Assembly (NCBI RefSeq): GCF_004295125.1
Contig: NZ_CP036170.1
Span: 1 to 64,000 of the forward strand
Reading direction: 5' to 3'
Origin: [Clostridium] scindens ATCC 35704
Lineage (GTDB): Bacteria > Bacillota > Clostridia > Lachnospirales > Lachnospiraceae
DNA length: 64,000 nucleotides
The notes beneath the pieces were generated by a model. That model saw only the letters and a program-made list of their open reading frames with translations. It was not told the DNA's origin and ran no database searches. The position numbers and the translations under genes were made by a program. Every line of letters begins with the position of its first letter. Positions within the stretch are counted from its first letter, which is position 1. Shown here in pieces: positions 48,608 to 58,804 of the stretch.

Positions 48608-51196
48608 ATGAATTATGGTAAGAAAAAAGCTTCTCAAAAGCAGAAAAAAATAACGTCGAAATCTGCCATGCAGGGAAAAAGAGTCGGCGTACGGCTTTTC
48701 AAGGCATTTCTACTCTGTCTTGTAGTTGTGGCCGTTATCGGAGTAATTGGCGGCGGCATTTTCGTCAAGAAGATCATTGCCGATACTCCAGACGTGTCTC
48801 CGTCTGACGTAAAGCCAAAAGGGTTTACTACTTTTGTCTATGCCGATGATGGTTCCACCGAGATTGAACGTTTCGTATCTTCTGGTTCAAACCGTGTATA
48901 TAAGTCTATTGACGAGATACCTAAGGATTTGCAGCATGCATTTGTAGCAATCGAAGACGAACGTTTCTACGACCACAATGGTATTGATCTTCAAGGTATC
49001 GCCCGTGCCGCAGTCGTAGGAATAACTTCCGGAGATTTCTCCGAAGGCGCGAGTACCATTACACAGCAGTTGATTAAGAATAATGTATTTCCGAATTTCA
49101 CCAAAGAAAAGACTTTCTATGACAGGCTGCAGAGAAAACTTCAGGAGCAGTACCTTGCACTGCAGATTGAAAAACAGATGGACAAGGATGAGATCCTGGA
49201 AAGTTATATGAACACCATCAACCTGGGCCAGAATTCCTTGGGCGTACAGGCTGCCGCCAAGAGATACTTCAACAAAGACGTATCTGAACTGACACTGTCA
49301 GAGTGTGCGGTTATTGCAGGTATTACCCAGAATCCGACAGAATACAATCCGATTACCAATCCGGAGGACAACCAGAAACGCCGGAACAAGGTTCTGAAAA
49401 ATATGCTGGAGCAGGGATACATTAAGCAGGCCCAGTATGATGAAGCTATGGCGGACGATGTATACGCCAGGATCCAGACGGTCAACAGCACAGCCGGCGA
49501 AGAAAGCCCATACAGTTACTTCGTGGATGCCCTGGCAGAACAGGTCATGAAGGATCTGCGCGAGCAACTGGGATATACGGAGACCCAGGCCTATAATGCC
49601 GTATACAGCGGAGGCTTGAGCATCTACTCCACCCAGAATATGGGAATCCAGCAGATCTGTGATGAAGAGATGAATGATGACGCCAACTATCCTGGCCTGA
49701 AAGAATACGGCCTGGATTATGCCCTCACCGTTACAAGGGCGGATGGTTCGGTAGAGAACTACAGTTCCGGCCACATTAAGCAATATGTTAAGAATACCTA
49801 TGGCAAGGAGCAGGGACTTCTGTATTCCAGCGAGGAGGAAGCACGTGCCATGGTGGAAGAATGGAAGACGACGATTGCCCAGGAGGGGGATGCCTATGAC
49901 GAGGTCATCAATATCACTCCACAGCCTCAGGCCGCGGTCACGATTATCGACCAGTCAACCGGCCAGATCAAAGCCATGGTAGGCGGGCGCGGAGCCAAGT
50001 CCACAAGTCTTGGATTGAACCGTGCCTATGGAACCGGCAAGACGGGTTCCAAGAGGCAGCCCGGATCCTGCTTTAAGATACTGGCATCCTACGCGCCGGC
50101 ACTGGATGCCTGCGGTAAGACGCTGGCAACCGTCATCGAAGATGAGCCTTACACATTGAAAGGTGGACAGGTTCTTAGAAATGCAGATGGCAATTACCGT
50201 GGACCCGTTACGATCCGCAATGCCATTGCCAAATCCGTCAACGTGTGCGCAGTAAAGCTCAGCGACGAGATTACCCAGGAATTAGGCTTTGAGTATTGCG
50301 AGAAATTTGGCATTTCGACCCTTGTAAAAAGCAAGGAAATTAATGGCGGCATCTACAGCGACCTTAGCCAGACTCTGGCTCTTGGAGGCATCACTGACGG
50401 CGTTTACAATTACGAGATGTGCGCTGCCTATGCTACGATCGCCAATGGCGGCGTATACAATACGCCTACTCTGTATACGAAGATTCTGGATCACGATGGC
50501 AATGTGCTGCTGGAAGGAACCGGCGAAAAGCGTACGGTTCTTAAGGACAGCACCGCTGCTCTTCTGACCAGCGCGATGCAGACAGTTGTGGAATCCGGTA
50601 CAGGTACAGCATGCCAGCTGCCGAACATGCCGGTTGCAGGCAAGACTGGTACGACCACTTCCAATAAGGACTTGTGGTTCTGCGGCTTCACCCCATACTA
50701 CACATGCGCAGTATGGGGCGGCTACGATGATAACAAAGAATGCAACTATGATACGAACTTCCGGTTCCGCCTGTGGAAAGGCATCATGAGCAGGGTACAC
50801 GAGAACCTGGAGCCGAAAGAGTTCGCAATGCCATCCTCGGTAGAGCAGAAAACCGTATGCTCCATTACCGGAAAACTTGCAGTTGCAGGCAACTGCCCGG
50901 CAATCACTGAGTATTTCGCAACCGACACAGCTCCGACAGAAAGCTGTCCGGGCCACGGCAGTACCGGCGGCAATACGGATGATGAAAAGACGGATGATCC
51001 GGATAGCGGAACAACTACGCCGACCACGCCAACCGATCCGAACTCCGGCGGCACGACTCCTCCTAACGGCGGTGGTGGTGGCGGTAATACTCCAACACCT
51101 ACTCCTCCTGACGGCGGTGGTGGTGGCGGTGATACGCCAACACCTACTCCTCCTGACGGCGGCGGTGGTGGCGGCGAGGGTGGCACTACTCAGTAA
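48608..51196 (+). CDS. Class A penicillin-binding protein (bifunctional PBP1A)
   Basis: 862 residues. Short basic cytosolic start, one membrane anchor (about 36 to 58), then GT51 glycosyltransferase with the catalytic Glu in AIEDERFYDHNGID and EGASTITQQLIKNN, and a transpeptidase with S487-x-x-K (PGSCFKIL), the SVN motif (IAKSVNVCAV) and KTGT (VAGKTGTTTSNKD). Polymerises and cross-links peptidoglycan outside the cell. The C-terminus is an acidic Thr/Pro linker and a Gly/Pro repeat tail (residues about 800 to 862). GGAGG before ATG at 48608. Single-gene unit with its own terminator. Confidence 0.95.
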   Translation: MNYGKKKASQKQKKITSKSAMQGKRVGVRLFKAFLLCLVVVAVIGVIGGGIFVKKIIADTPDVSPSDVKPKGFTTFVYADDGSTEIERFVSSGSNRVYKSIDEIPKDLQHAFVAIEDERFYDHNGIDLQGIARAAVVGITSGDFSEGASTITQQLIKNNVFPNFTKEKTFYDRLQRKLQEQYLALQIEKQMDKDEILESYMNTINLGQNSLGVQAAAKRYFNKDVSELTLSECAVIAGITQNPTEYNPITNPEDNQKRRNKVLKNMLEQGYIKQAQYDEAMADDVYARIQTVNSTAGEESPYSYFVDALAEQVMKDLREQLGYTETQAYNAVYSGGLSIYSTQNMGIQQICDEEMNDDANYPGLKEYGLDYALTVTRADGSVENYSSGHIKQYVKNTYGKEQGLLYSSEEEARAMVEEWKTTIAQEGDAYDEVINITPQPQAAVTIIDQSTGQIKAMVGGRGAKSTSLGLNRAYGTGKTGSKRQPGSCFKILASYAPALDACGKTLATVIEDEPYTLKGGQVLRNADGNYRGPVTIRNAIAKSVNVCAVKLSDEITQELGFEYCEKFGISTLVKSKEINGGIYSDLSQTLALGGITDGVYNYEMCAAYATIANGGVYNTPTLYTKILDHDGNVLLEGTGEKRTVLKDSTAALLTSAMQTVVESGTGTACQLPNMPVAGKTGTTTSNKDLWFCGFTPYYTCAVWGGYDDNKECNYDTNFRFRLWKGIMSRVHENLEPKEFAMPSSVEQKTVCSITGKLAVAGNCPAITEYFATDTAPTESCPGHGSTGGNTDDEKTDDPDSGTTTPTTPTDPNSGGTTPPNGGGGGGNTPTPTPPDGGGGGGDTPTPTPPDGGGGGGEGGTTQ
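51086..51175 (+). repeat. 45-base tandem repeat coding the PBP tail
   Basis: Two units of 45 bases (51086 to 51130 and 51131 to 51175), each coding (N/D)TPTPTPPDGGGGGG, preceded by a partial unit (from about 51062). In-frame repeat number could vary by slippage without breaking the protein. Confidence 0.85.
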
Positions 51197-51220
51197 TTAC
51201 GAATTAGCAATAAAGAAAGA

Positions 51221-51262
51221 AAAAATCAGCAGAATCCCAAACGATTCTGCTGATTTTATTTT
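51221..51262 (+). terminator. Terminator between PBP1A and glcK
   Basis: AAAATCAGCAGAATC (51222 to 51236) pairs with GATTCTGCTGATTTT (51243 to 51257), 6-base loop, then ATTTTC. A-rich on the other side, so it can serve the convergent glcK as well. Confidence 0.8.
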
Positions 51263-51298
51263 CTTATATGATTCCAATTCTGAACTTTCTGCCACAAT

Positions 51299-52228
51299 CT
51301 ATAGAATCAATTTAGCCGCTCCACAGATTCCCGCGTCATTTCCCAGCATCGCCAGCACCAGCCTGGTATCTTCATTGGCAAAAAATGCCCGTTCCTTGAA
51401 CGCTTTCTCCACATACTTAAGCAGGATATCCCCGGCCTTTGATACTCCCCCGCCAATCACGATGACGGAAGGATCTGTAATCGCTGCCAGATTAGCCAGC
51501 GCGTGTCCCAGATATGTGCCGAACTCTTCCACGATCTCTTCTGCAATCTTATCTCCCTTTTTCAGTTCATCAAACACGGCCTTGGCACTAAGTTTACGGT
51601 CCCTGAGGGAAGAAGGCGCATCATCTGCCTTCAGGCGTTTTCCCGCCAGCCTGGTGATTCCAGTGGCGGAAGCGTATTGTTCGAGGCATCCCCGGTTGCC
51701 GCATCCGCAATGATCCTCCTCTTCATAGTTGACGCAGATATGTCCAATCTCTCCGCCCGCTCCGTGGGCGCCCACCACTGGCTGTCCATTCACGATGACT
51801 CCGCCGCCCACGCCGGTTCCCAGCGTGACCATGATCAGATTTTTCTCTCCTTTGCCTGCGCCCAGCCACATCTCGCCTAGCGCAGCCATGTTGGCATCGT
51901 TGCCCACCGCAACCTTCATCTGCGTCAGGTCTTCCATCTCCTTGCGGACTTCCTTATATCCCCATCCAAGGTTTGCCGTATTCTGGACAATGCCCTCGGC
52001 ATTTACAGGGGCAGGAATGCCAATCCCGATGCCCGACACCTGCTCCTTTCCCAGTTTCTTTTCCTCCATCTTCTGATTCAAGGAATCAGCTACATCCGGA
52101 AGGATCGCCTCGCCTTCCTGCTCGGTTCGGGTCTTAATCTCCCACTTTTCCAATAGTTTTCCTTCAATCATAAAGAGACCCATCTTGACTGTGGTTCCTC
52201 CGATATCAACTCCAAAACAATACTCCAT
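51299..52228 (-). CDS. glcK: ROK-family glucokinase
   Basis: 309 residues. Phosphorylates glucose with ATP. Phosphate loop FGVDIGGTTVKMGLF (5 to 19); the catalytic Asp in VGNDANMAALGE; the ROK zinc motif HCGCGNRGCLEQYAS (Cys ligands) and substrate His in GAGGEIGHICV. AGGAGG about 10 bases before ATG at 52228. It follows hprK by 14 bases, linking glucose phosphorylation to the HPr kinase system for carbon catabolite control. Confidence 0.94.
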   Translation of the reverse strand: MEYCFGVDIGGTTVKMGLFMIEGKLLEKWEIKTRTEQEGEAILPDVADSLNQKMEEKKLGKEQVSGIGIGIPAPVNAEGIVQNTANLGWGYKEVRKEMEDLTQMKVAVGNDANMAALGEMWLGAGKGEKNLIMVTLGTGVGGGVIVNGQPVVGAHGAGGEIGHICVNYEEEDHCGCGNRGCLEQYASATGITRLAGKRLKADDAPSSLRDRKLSAKAVFDELKKGDKIAEEIVEEFGTYLGHALANLAAITDPSVIVIGGGVSKAGDILLKYVEKAFKERAFFANEDTRLVLAMLGNDAGICGAAKLIL

Positions 52229-52242
52229 TCCTGCATATCCTC

Positions 52243-53169
52243 CTATTTCTTTGCCAGATTCTGCTGTACGCGCTTATACAGTTCCTGGGCCGCGTTGTAC
52301 CCCATCTTCTTCTGCCTGTGGTTAATAGCTGCTGTCTCGACAATGATTGCCAGATTACGTCCCGGCCGGATCGGCAGCTGGTGACATACGACCTTGTTGC
52401 CAAGGAACTCTGTATACTCTTCTTCCAGTCCCAGACGGTCATATTCCTTCTCCCGGTTCCAATCTTCCAGCGTAATGACCAGATCAATATTCTGGGTCTC
52501 TCTTACGCTCTGTACGCCAAACAGGGTCTTTACATCCACGATGCCAATTCCCCTTAATTCAATAAAGTGCCTTGTAATATCCGGAGCAGAGCCCACCAGC
52601 GTCTCGTCGCTGACCTTGCGGATTTCTACGACGTCGTCACTGACAAGACGATGTCCTCTCTTAATCAGTTCCAGGGCCGCCTCGCTCTTACCAATTCCGC
52701 TCTCTCCCATAATCAGGACGCCTACGCCGTACACGTCCACCAGAACTCCGTGGATGGAAATGCAGGGGGCCAGCGCTACATTCAGCCAGCGGATGATTTC
52801 TGCCGTAAATTCCGAAGTCTGCTTCTCCGTTATAAACACCGGCACATTGGCCCTTGTCGCTTTCTCAAGGAGCATTGGCTCCGGCGGAAGATTCCTGCAG
52901 AAGATAATGCAAGGAATCTGATAGGACAACAATGTCTCATAAGTCTCTTCCTTCGTCTTCTCGTCCATCTTCTCCAGGAATGTATACTCAACATACCCGA
53001 TAATCTGAACACGTTCCGAATCAAAATGCTCGAAGAACCCGGTAAGCTGCAGGGCCGGCCTGTTGATATCCGGAACCTCCACCTTCTTCTCCGTCAGATC
53101 CACATCCGGCGTAAGATTCTTGAGATTCATCTTCTCTACAACCTTCTTTAATCCAACTTTATTAGCCAT
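52243..53169 (-). CDS. hprK: HPr kinase/phosphorylase
   Basis: 308 residues. Phosphorylates Ser46 of HPr, the switch for CcpA-dependent catabolite repression in Firmicutes. N-terminal regulatory domain; C-terminal kinase with Walker A LIMGESGIGKSEAALELI, the catalytic aspartates near RGHRLVSDDVVEI and the signature ELRGIGIVDVKTLFG. ATG at 53169 chosen for AAGGAGAG upstream; earlier in-frame Met codons lie in the ribosome site region. Sits between uvrC and glcK, as often in Clostridia. Confidence 0.95.
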   Translation of the reverse strand: MANKVGLKKVVEKMNLKNLTPDVDLTEKKVEVPDINRPALQLTGFFEHFDSERVQIIGYVEYTFLEKMDEKTKEETYETLLSYQIPCIIFCRNLPPEPMLLEKATRANVPVFITEKQTSEFTAEIIRWLNVALAPCISIHGVLVDVYGVGVLIMGESGIGKSEAALELIKRGHRLVSDDVVEIRKVSDETLVGSAPDITRHFIELRGIGIVDVKTLFGVQSVRETQNIDLVITLEDWNREKEYDRLGLEEEYTEFLGNKVVCHQLPIRPGRNLAIIVETAAINHRQKKMGYNAAQELYKRVQQNLAKK

Positions 53170-53226
53170 AGCACTCTCCTTCATAACACTTAATTTGTAC
53201 AAAATAACTGTGTTTATTATATCATA

Positions 53227-55065
53227 TCAATGGAAAAAGTTATATACGTCCCTCGCTGATTTTTCATTCATGGACGGTAACTCCTTCAACTGCTCCACCG
53301 TAGCATTCTTGATGGCCTCGATATTCTCAAAATGGCGCATCAGATCTTTCCTTCTCGCCGGTCCTACTCCCGGGATGTCATCCAGAATCGAATGCACCTG
53401 TCCCTGGCTGCGCAGCTGCCTGTGGAATGTAATCGCAAATCGATGGGCCTCGTCCTGGATTCTGGTAATCAGCTTAAAACTCTCAGAATCCTTGTCAATG
53501 CTGATTTCCTCATTCTGGTAATACAGCCCTCTGGTTCTGTGGCTGTCATCTTTTACCATGCCGCAGACGGGGATATTAAGACGAAGTTTATCCAGTACCC
53601 GAAGCGCCACATTCACCTGTCCTTTTCCTCCATCCATTAGTATCAGATCCGGAAACAGGGTAAATCCTCCCATCTCCTTTCCTTCTTCCTTTTCTCTGAG
53701 TCCATGCTCAAAACGCCTGGTCAGGACTTCTTCCATGCTAGCATAATCATCTGCCCCCTGCACCCCTTTAATCTTAAACTTCCGGTAATCATTGCGTTTG
53801 GGCCTTCCTTTTTCATATACCACCATGGAACCTACTGACTCAAAGCCATTGGTATTGGAAATATCGTATGCCTCCATCCTCACGATTCCGGTAAGCCCTA
53901 GCAGTTTCTCCAGTTCCTTTACCGCGCCGATGGTTCTTCCTTCCTCCCGCTTCAGTCTTTCTTTATCCGTACTCAGAACCAGCTGCGCATTTTTTTTTGC
54001 CAGTTCCACTAATTTTTCCTTGGTTCCTTTCTTGGGCACGATCAGTCGTACCCGGTGTCCCCGTCTCTTTGTAAGCCATTCCTCAATAACTGCCAGATCT
54101 TCAATCTCCTCCGGAAGCATCAGGCGGGGCGGGATATATGGCGTCCCTGCGTAGAACTGCTTGATGAAGCTGGAGAGAATCTCGCTCTGCGTCTCTCCCT
54201 TTGCAATCTTGAGATAGAAATGATCCCTTCCGATCAGCCTGCCCCCACGAATGAAGAATACCTGCACCACCGCTTCTTCCTCTTCCACCGCCACAGCAAG
54301 TATATCCCTATCCTCCCCTGCCGTGTCCGTAATCTTCTGCTTCTGGGCGATCTTCTGGACGCTCGTCAGAAGTTCCCTGTATTCAATCGCCTTCTCGAAC
54401 TCCAGCGCTTCCGAAGCTTCCTCCATCCTCTCTTCCAGTTCTTTTAAAATAATGTCATAATTCCCATTGAGAAAATGGATCACCTCATTGACAGATTCCC
54501 GGTACTCTTCCTGGGATATGTATCCCTGGCAGGGCGCCTTGCACTGGTGAATGTGATAATTCAGGCAAGGACGCTCTTTGCCGATATCCCGGGGAAGTTT
54601 CCGATTACAGCTACGGATCTGGTATAATTTGCGGATCAACTCGATGGTATCCTTCACTGCCCCTGCGCTGGTATAAGGGCCAAAATACTTAGACTTATCC
54701 TTCACCATCTTTCTTGCCAACATGACTCTTGGAAACGGCTCTTCCACCGTCACCTTGATAAACGGATAGGCCTTGTCGTCCATCAGCATAGTATTATACT
54801 TAGGCCTGTACTCCTTAATAAGATTACACTCCAGCACAAGGGCTTCCAGTTCGGAATCGGTCACAATATACTCGAACCTGCGGATATGGGTCACCATCTG
54901 CTCAATCTTGGCTCCTTTATTCCTGCTGCTTTGAAAATACTGCCGCACACGATTCTTCAAACTGATCGCCTTTCCCACATAGATGATGTTGTCTTTCTCA
55001 TCATGCATGATATATACGCCGGGCTTTCCCGGCAATTTCTTTAATTCTTCCTGAATGTCAAACAT
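53227..55065 (-). CDS. uvrC: Excinuclease ABC subunit C
   Basis: 612 residues. Makes both incisions in nucleotide excision repair. N-terminal GIY-YIG nuclease ([26 protein letters not shown]), a Cys-rich region ([13 protein letters not shown]), UVR motif (about 200 to 235), the RNase H-like endonuclease domain ([25 protein letters not shown]) and a C-terminal helix-hairpin-helix ([16 protein letters not shown]). Complete, in contrast to the uvrB stump at the left end. GGGAG before ATG at 55065. Confidence 0.95.
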   Translation of the reverse strand: MFDIQEELKKLPGKPGVYIMHDEKDNIIYVGKAISLKNRVRQYFQSSRNKGAKIEQMVTHIRRFEYIVTDSELEALVLECNLIKEYRPKYNTMLMDDKAYPFIKVTVEEPFPRVMLARKMVKDKSKYFGPYTSAGAVKDTIELIRKLYQIRSCNRKLPRDIGKERPCLNYHIHQCKAPCQGYISQEEYRESVNEVIHFLNGNYDIILKELEERMEEASEALEFEKAIEYRELLTSVQKIAQKQKITDTAGEDRDILAVAVEEEEAVVQVFFIRGGRLIGRDHFYLKIAKGETQSEILSSFIKQFYAGTPYIPPRLMLPEEIEDLAVIEEWLTKRRGHRVRLIVPKKGTKEKLVELAKKNAQLVLSTDKERLKREEGRTIGAVKELEKLLGLTGIVRMEAYDISNTNGFESVGSMVVYEKGRPKRNDYRKFKIKGVQGADDYASMEEVLTRRFEHGLREKEEGKEMGGFTLFPDLILMDGGKGQVNVALRVLDKLRLNIPVCGMVKDDSHRTRGLYYQNEEISIDKDSESFKLITRIQDEAHRFAITFHRQLRSQGQVHSILDDIPGVGPARRKDLMRHFENIEAIKNATVEQLKELPSMNEKSARDVYNFFH

Positions 55066-55140
55066 GTCGTCTCCCTCAGCAAAAAACCAGAAGAAATCCG
55101 CCTGCTCCTGGCAGATCTTCCTCTGGTTCCATACGATAAT

Positions 55141-57087
55141 CTATTCTTCCTCCTGTGCCTCGCCGTCAGCCGCAAGAGCAGGACTGCTCTCATCTACCGG
55201 ATTCATAGCAATACGCTCCTCAGACTTCTTGGCAGACTCCGGATCGATCCCTTCCACTTCGTGGAAGATATTCATGAACTCCTTGCCTGTGATTGTTTCT
55301 TTCTCGATCAGGAATGCGGCAATCTTATCCAGAGAGCCTCTATGCTGGCTTAGCAGTCTCTTGGCTTCTTCATAGGCATCCTTCAGCATCTTCATGACTT
55401 CCTGGTCAATCTCGGAAGCCGTCTCCTGCCCGCAGTTGCTCACAGGCCTTCCGTCCAGATAACGGTTTTGGATGGATTCCAGGCCGATCAGGCCGAATTT
55501 CTCGCTCATGCCATACTGGGTGATCATGGCTCTGGCAACGTTGGTAGCCTTCTCAATATCATTGGCCGCCCCGGTAGTGACGGTGTCAAACACGATTTCT
55601 TCCGCCGCGCGTCCTGCCAGCATTCCCACAAGCATCGCCTGCAGTTCCTTCTTCGTATTCAGGAATTTCTCTTCCTCCGGCGTCTGCATGACGTATCCAA
55701 GAGCGCCCATGGTTCTTGGGACAATCGTAATCTTCTGTACCGGCTCGGCGTCTTTTTGAAGCGCGCTTACCAGCGCATGTCCAACCTCATGGTAAGATAC
55801 GATCCTTCTCTCCTCCTGGCTCATAATCCGGTCCTTCTTTTCCTTGCCCACCAGGACTACTTCTACAGCCTCGAACAGATCTGCCTGGGAAACTGCCTTC
55901 CTTCCATTCTTAACGGCATTGATTGCCGCCTCATTGATCATATTGGCCAGATCAGAGCCTACCGCGCCGGAAGTTGCCAGCGCAATGGCTTCCAAATCAA
56001 CCGTCTCGTCCATCCGCACATCTTTGGAATGAACCTTTAATACATCGACTCTTCCCTTAAGATCAGGCTTCTCCACAATGATACGCCTGTCAAAACGTCC
56101 CGGACGCAGAAGCGCCGGATCCAGAATCTCAGGGCGGTTGGTGGCTGCCAAAAGCACAAGGCCTTTATTGCTCTCAAAACCATCCATCTCTGCCAGCAGC
56201 TGGTTCAGAGTCTGCTCCCTCTCATCGTTGCTTCCCAGCTGGTTGTCACGGCTCTTGCCGATCGCGTCGATCTCATCGATAAATATGATGCATGGCGCCA
56301 TCTGCTGCGCCTGCTTGAACAAGTCACGCACCCTGGAAGCACCGACGCCCACATACATCTCGACAAAGGCCGATCCGCTCAAGGAGAAGAACGGTACCTT
56401 CGCCTCGCCTGCCACTGCCTTTGCAAGCAGCGTCTTTCCGGTTCCGGGAGGTCCTACCAGCAGCGCGCCTTTTGGAAGCTTGGCTCCTACGCTGGTATAT
56501 TTTCCCGGATTATGAAGGAAATCCACCACTTCCTGGAGGGATTCCTTTGCCTCGTCCTGACCGGCTACATCCTTGAATGTAACGCCGGTCTGCTTCTCTA
56601 CATACATCTTGGCGTTGCTTTTGCCAACTCCCATCATTCCGCCGCCTTTAGACATCCTCCTGGTCATCCAGACAATCATGCCCACCAATAGCGCGATCGG
56701 AAGGAATGTAAAGATAATCTGGGCCACTACGGCAGAAGTAGTATCCGGTATCTCCTGCTCATACTTGACGCCAGCCTCGTACAGTTTGTCGGATAGGGTA
56801 TCATCCTTTACAACGCCGGTATAATATTGCTTGGCTGGCCTATTATCACCCTTTGCCTTCTTCTGGGTTATCACGATCTTGTCGTTCTGGATTACGACTT
56901 TTTCTACTTTGCCTTTTTCCACCATCTTCAGGAACTCATCATAACTGACTTCCTTATCCCCTGTCATCCCCTGAAATTGATAGAGGGCCAGCACCAGGAT
57001 GGTGGTAATTAACGTTACCAATATAATAAAAGATAAGCCTTGCTTATTATTTTTATTATTTTTATTTTTGTTATTCTGGTTGTCCAT
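55141..57087 (-). CDS. ftsH: FtsH, membrane AAA+ metalloprotease
   Basis: 648 residues. Lys/Asn-rich cytosolic start, two membrane helices (about 16 to 36 and 120 to 142) with an extracytosolic loop, then AAA+ with Walker [15 protein letters not shown], Walker [12 protein letters not shown] and SRH region [19 protein letters not shown]; the zinc site is HEVGH in [14 protein letters not shown]. Acidic C-terminal tail. Degrades membrane and regulatory proteins. AGGAGG before ATG at 57087. Divergent from the DUF1846 gene. Confidence 0.96.
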   Translation of the reverse strand: MDNQNNKNKNNKNNKQGLSFIILVTLITTILVLALYQFQGMTGDKEVSYDEFLKMVEKGKVEKVVIQNDKIVITQKKAKGDNRPAKQYYTGVVKDDTLSDKLYEAGVKYEQEIPDTTSAVVAQIIFTFLPIALLVGMIVWMTRRMSKGGGMMGVGKSNAKMYVEKQTGVTFKDVAGQDEAKESLQEVVDFLHNPGKYTSVGAKLPKGALLVGPPGTGKTLLAKAVAGEAKVPFFSLSGSAFVEMYVGVGASRVRDLFKQAQQMAPCIIFIDEIDAIGKSRDNQLGSNDEREQTLNQLLAEMDGFESNKGLVLLAATNRPEILDPALLRPGRFDRRIIVEKPDLKGRVDVLKVHSKDVRMDETVDLEAIALATSGAVGSDLANMINEAAINAVKNGRKAVSQADLFEAVEVVLVGKEKKDRIMSQEERRIVSYHEVGHALVSALQKDAEPVQKITIVPRTMGALGYVMQTPEEEKFLNTKKELQAMLVGMLAGRAAEEIVFDTVTTGAANDIEKATNVARAMITQYGMSEKFGLIGLESIQNRYLDGRPVSNCGQETASEIDQEVMKMLKDAYEEAKRLLSQHRGSLDKIAAFLIEKETITGKEFMNIFHEVEGIDPESAKKSEERIAMNPVDESSPALAADGEAQEEE

Positions 57088-57160
57088 TTTATTCCTCCTG
57101 TATTACCCTTCCATTATACGGACAGCCTACTTAGAAATCAATAAAAACATTATGAAAAGA

Positions 57161-57190
57161 TTGTAAACTTCCTATATCTTGTAGTATACT
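57161..57190 (+). promoter_or_regulatory. Promoter of the DUF1846 gene
   Basis: TTGTAA (57161 to 57166), 18 bases, TATACT (57185 to 57190), 65 bases before the start codon. Confidence 0.45.
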
Positions 57191-57255
57191 TGGTGTTGAA
57201 ATGCTTATACTTCAAATAAACGATTTCAATAGAAAAGTAAGAGGAAAGTGTACAT

Positions 57256-58749
57256 ATGAGAATTGGATTTGACAATGAAAAATACCTTCAGATGCAGTCT
57301 TCCCATATCCGGGAGCGTATCGATCAATTTGACAACAAGCTTTATCTTGAATTCGGCGGCAAACTCTTCGATGATTACCATGCTTCCAGGGTTCTTCCGG
57401 GATTCCAGCCTGACAGCAAGCTTCGGATGCTCAAGCAGCTTTCCGACCAGGCCGAGATTGTCATTGTAATAAGTGCGGAAGATATTGAAAAGAATAAGGT
57501 ACGCGGGGATCTTGGAATAACCTATGACTCCGATGTACTTCGGCTGATGGGCGTATACCGCGAGCACGGCCTCTATGTAGGCAGCGTCGTCATTACCAAG
57601 TTCAGCGGCCAGGAAAGCGCGGCCCTGTTTAAGAACCGCCTGGAAAAACTGGGCATCAAGGTGTACCGGCATTATGTTATCCCCGGATATCCTTCTAATG
57701 TGCCCTACATCGTAAGCGATGAAGGCTACGGGAAGAATGATTATATCGAGACCTCCCGCCCACTGGTAGTGGTAACTGCCCCCGGACCGGGAAGCGGCAA
57801 GATGGCCGTCTGCCTCTCCCAGCTTTATCAGGAGCACAAGCGGGGCATCTGCGCAGGATACGCCAAGTTTGAGACCTTCCCGATCTGGAATATCCCATTG
57901 AAGCACCCGGTCAACCTGGCATATGAAGCTGCCACTGCCGACTTGAATGATATTAATATGATAGACCCCTTCCATCTGGAAGCCTATGGAAAGACTACCG
58001 TCAACTATAACCGGGATGTAGAGATCTTCCCTGTGCTAAGTGCCATGTTCCAGCGCATCTACGGCGAGAGTCCTTATAAGTCTCCTACCGACATGGGCGT
58101 AAATATGGCCGGAAACTGCATCTGCGACGACGAGACCTGCAAGGATGCTTCGAGACAGGAGATCATCCGAAGGTACTACGACTCGCTCAGAAGGCTGCTG
58201 GAAGGCGCCTGCTCCGATGCGGAAGTCTACAAGATCGAGATGCTGATGAACCAGGCCGGCATCACCGTCCATGACCGCCCGGTAGTGGATGCCGCCCTGC
58301 AAAGGGCCAAGGAGACCGGCGCTCCAGCCGCGGCGCTCCAACTCCACGATGGACGCATGATCACGGGAAAAACCTCCAACCTGCTGGGCGCTTCCGCTGC
58401 CTTGCTTCTGAATTCCCTTAAGGTACTGGCGGATATTGACCATGAAAGACACGTCATATCTCCGGAGGCCATCGAGCCAATCCAGAAGCTCAAGACGCAG
58501 TATCTGGGAAGCAAGAATCCAAGGCTGCACACGGACGAAGTGCTGATCGCCCTGTCCGTCAGCGCCGCAACCGACCCTACAGCCCAGCTGGCCTTAGACC
58601 AGCTTCCCAAACTGAAGGGCTGCCAGGCGCATACCTCGGTCATGGTAGGTTCTGTTGACATGAAGCAGTTTAAAAAATTATCCATCCAGGCGACCTTTGA
58701 AGCAAAATATGAAAAAAGTTCTGTATTTTTCAATGACAGGGGTGTATAA
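57256..58749 (+). CDS. DUF1846 family protein
   Basis: 497 residues, normal for the family, which is common in Firmicutes and Actinobacteria. The start RIGFDNEKYLQMQSSHIRERI and ITYDSDVLRLM are family hallmarks. A P-loop-like TAPGPGSGKMAVCLSQLY (about 174 to 191) hints at nucleotide binding; the fold is Rossmann-like in known structures. No catalytic activity is firmly established. GAGGAAAG before the ATG. Monocistronic or read into pyrG 55 bases further. Confidence 0.88.
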   Translation: MRIGFDNEKYLQMQSSHIRERIDQFDNKLYLEFGGKLFDDYHASRVLPGFQPDSKLRMLKQLSDQAEIVIVISAEDIEKNKVRGDLGITYDSDVLRLMGVYREHGLYVGSVVITKFSGQESAALFKNRLEKLGIKVYRHYVIPGYPSNVPYIVSDEGYGKNDYIETSRPLVVVTAPGPGSGKMAVCLSQLYQEHKRGICAGYAKFETFPIWNIPLKHPVNLAYEAATADLNDINMIDPFHLEAYGKTTVNYNRDVEIFPVLSAMFQRIYGESPYKSPTDMGVNMAGNCICDDETCKDASRQEIIRRYYDSLRRLLEGACSDAEVYKIEMLMNQAGITVHDRPVVDAALQRAKETGAPAAALQLHDGRMITGKTSNLLGASAALLLNSLKVLADIDHERHVISPEAIEPIQKLKTQYLGSKNPRLHTDEVLIALSVSAATDPTAQLALDQLPKLKGCQAHTSVMVGSVDMKQFKKLSIQATFEAKYEKSSVFFNDRGV

Positions 58750-58804
58750 TCTTTAAGTATTTTTTTGACATGCTATGTAAACAGATTCAGCTAAGGAGGA
58801 AATT

